From: Prevotella sp. HUN102
Lineage (GTDB): Bacteria > Bacteroidota > Bacteroidia > Bacteroidales > Bacteroidaceae
Assembly (NCBI RefSeq): GCF_000688375.1
Contig: NZ_JIAF01000004.1
Span: forward strand, 620,001-684,000
Direction: 5' to 3'
Length of the DNA: 64,000 bases
The notes under the pieces are model-generated. The model was not told the origin of the DNA and did no database searches. It was given only the letters and a program-made list of their open reading frames with translations. The position numbers were made by a program, and so were the translations under genes. This document shows positions 62,884 to 64,000 of this stretch, in pieces; the stretch's first letter is position 1; every line of letters begins with the position of its first letter.

Positions 62884-64000
62884 ATGGCTAAAATATTAGA
62901 TTCAAGAATTCCAGAAGGACCAGTAGCTGAGAAGTGGAGCAATTACAAGGCTCACCAGCGTTTGGTTAATCCTAAAAATAAATTGAAGCTCGACGTTATC
63001 GTGGTAGGTACAGGTCTGGCAGGTGCCAGTGCCGCTGCCTCACTCGGCGAAATGGGCTTTACCGTATATAACTTCTGCATACAGGACTCTCCCCGTCGTG
63101 CGCACTCTATCGCCGCACAGGGTGGTATCAATGCTGCAAAGAACTATCAGAACGACGGCGACTCTGTATACCGCCTGTTCTACGATACCGTGAAGGGCGG
63201 CGACTACCGTGCTCGTGAGGCCAACGTGTATCGTCTGGCAGAGGTTTCAAATGCCATCATCGACCAGTGTGTGGCTCAGGGCGTTCCTTTCGCACGCGAA
63301 TACGGCGGTATGTTGGCAAACCGTTCCTTCGGTGGTGCGCAGGTTTCCCGTACTTTCTATGCAAAGGGACAGACCGGTCAGCAGCTTCTGCTCGGTGCTT
63401 ACTCTGCACTCAGCAAGCAGGTACACGACGGTCGTGTGAAACTCTACACACGCTATGAGATGGAAGATGTGGTTATCGTGGACGACCGTGCCCGCGGTAT
63501 CATCGCAAAGAACCTTGTAACCGGTAAGCTCGAGCGTTTCTCTGCCAATGCTGTGGTTATCGCTACGGGTGGTTACGGCAATGCCTACTTCCTTTCCACC
63601 AACGCTATGGGCTGCAACTGTACGGCGGCTATCCAGTGCTATCGCAAGGGTGCTTACTTTGCTAACCCTGCCTACGTTCAGATTCACCCAACCTGTATTC
63701 CGGTACACGGCGACAAGCAGTCTAAGCTCACATTGATGTCAGAGTCGTTGCGTAACGACGGCCGTATCTGGGTGCCTAAGAAGATTGAAGACGCAAAGGC
63801 ATTGCAGGCGGGAACAAAGAAGGGTTCTGACATTCCCGAGGAAGACCGCGACTACTACTTGGAGCGTCGCTATCCGGCGTTCGGTAACTTGGTGCCCCGT
63901 GACGTTGCTTCGCGTGCCGCTAAGGAGCGTTGCGACCACGGTTTCGGCGTGAACAACACCGGTCTGGCCGTGTTCCTCGACTTCTCTGAAAGTATCAACC
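62884..64000 (+). CDS. sdhA: Succinate dehydrogenase/fumarate reductase flavoprotein subunit (3' end outside window)
   Basis: The catalytic FAD subunit that interconverts fumarate and succinate. It is open to the right edge, with 372 codons visible and no stop. The dinucleotide motif is [21 protein letters not shown] (residues 38-58). The covalent-flavin histidine is His74 in [19 protein letters not shown]. Further family blocks are [42 protein letters not shown] and [13 protein letters not shown]. It starts at ATG 62884, 30 bases after the cytochrome b gene. The iron-sulfur subunit is expected beyond the window (inference). Confidence 0.95.
   Translation, partial: MAKILDSRIPEGPVAEKWSNYKAHQRLVNPKNKLKLDVIVVGTGLAGASAAASLGEMGFTVYNFCIQDSPRRAHSIAAQGGINAAKNYQNDGDSVYRLFYDTVKGGDYRAREANVYRLAEVSNAIIDQCVAQGVPFAREYGGMLANRSFGGAQVSRTFYAKGQTGQQLLLGAYSALSKQVHDGRVKLYTRYEMEDVVIVDDRARGIIAKNLVTGKLERFSANAVVIATGGYGNAYFLSTNAMGCNCTAAIQCYRKGAYFANPAYVQIHPTCIPVHGDKQSKLTLMSESLRNDGRIWVPKKIEDAKALQAGTKKGSDIPEEDRDYYLERRYPAFGNLVPRDVASRAAKERCDHGFGVNNTGLAVFLDFSESIN

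Overview
This is a chromosomal window from a member of the Bacteroidales, most likely a Prevotella-type organism. Four things support this. Promoters follow the Bacteroidetes pattern (TAnnTTTG near -7, TTG about 19 bp upstream) and Shine-Dalgarno sequences are weak. Recognisable families include PorZ, GLPGLI, an outer-membrane beta-barrel receptor with a carboxypeptidase-regulatory-like domain, DUF3332, DUF6132 and secreted proteins ending in a GxxIxNGKKIIK tail. The succinate dehydrogenase/fumarate reductase cytochrome b is of the Bacteroidetes type. The housekeeping genes are full length and typical of a chromosome.

Layout. 1-9 kb: a partial acyltransferase, a DUF3332 lipoprotein, mutS, a DUF2752/CD225 pair, lgt, a small membrane protein and ychF. 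8.8-15.2 kb: an RND efflux operon (TolC-like, adaptor, pump, transcribed leftward) with a MarR regulator behind it. 15.5-19.4 kb: a DUF6132 protein, a membrane acyltransferase and a secreted subtilisin-like protease. 20.4-22.5 kb: an AT-rich two-gene island, an ABC-type AAA ATPase overlapping a small protein with a PD-(D/E)XK-like motif, sitting beside a truncated gene start. 22.6-27.2 kb: leuS, a YitT-family gene and rdgB. 27.9-33.1 kb: a tight operon of GT2 glycosyltransferase, PorZ, GT-C glycosyltransferase and acyltransferase. 33.3-35.8 kb: an RNA methyltransferase, sufE and a U32 peptidase-family gene, with a 142-bp inverted-repeat element between the first two. 36.1-40.1 kb: an insertion-sequence graveyard (IS30 and IS982 remnants, one intact IS4-family element) and an orphan antitoxin. 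40.6-48.5 kb: polA, a polyprenyl diphosphate synthase plus a decayed copy of its 3' end, a small lipoprotein, a leucine-rich-repeat protein and a WG-repeat protein. 48.6-56.3 kb: deoC, a CPBP protease, a MazG-like gene, a small membrane protein, dtd, uvrC, apt and mnmG, with two parS-like sites. 56.7-61.5 kb: an unusual membrane-tethered regulator divergent from GLPGLI and outer-membrane receptor genes. 62.2-64 kb: succinate dehydrogenase/fumarate reductase cytochrome b and flavoprotein (cut by the window end).

The most striking content is between the genes. Twelve short tandem arrays with unrelated sequences share a 22-bp period and mostly quasi-palindromic cores. One family recurs four times with exactly four units each, and individual units flip orientation without losing phase. 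A second class is an 8-bp-periodic degenerate array (consensus NRRACRAG), which lies on the sense strand immediately after stop codons and often forms inverted pairs. Neither class is a CRISPR array. With the ATPase/nuclease-like pair, the kinase-less sensor-regulator and the PorZ operon, these are the best leads here. All functions are inferred from reading the sequence; no database search was possible.
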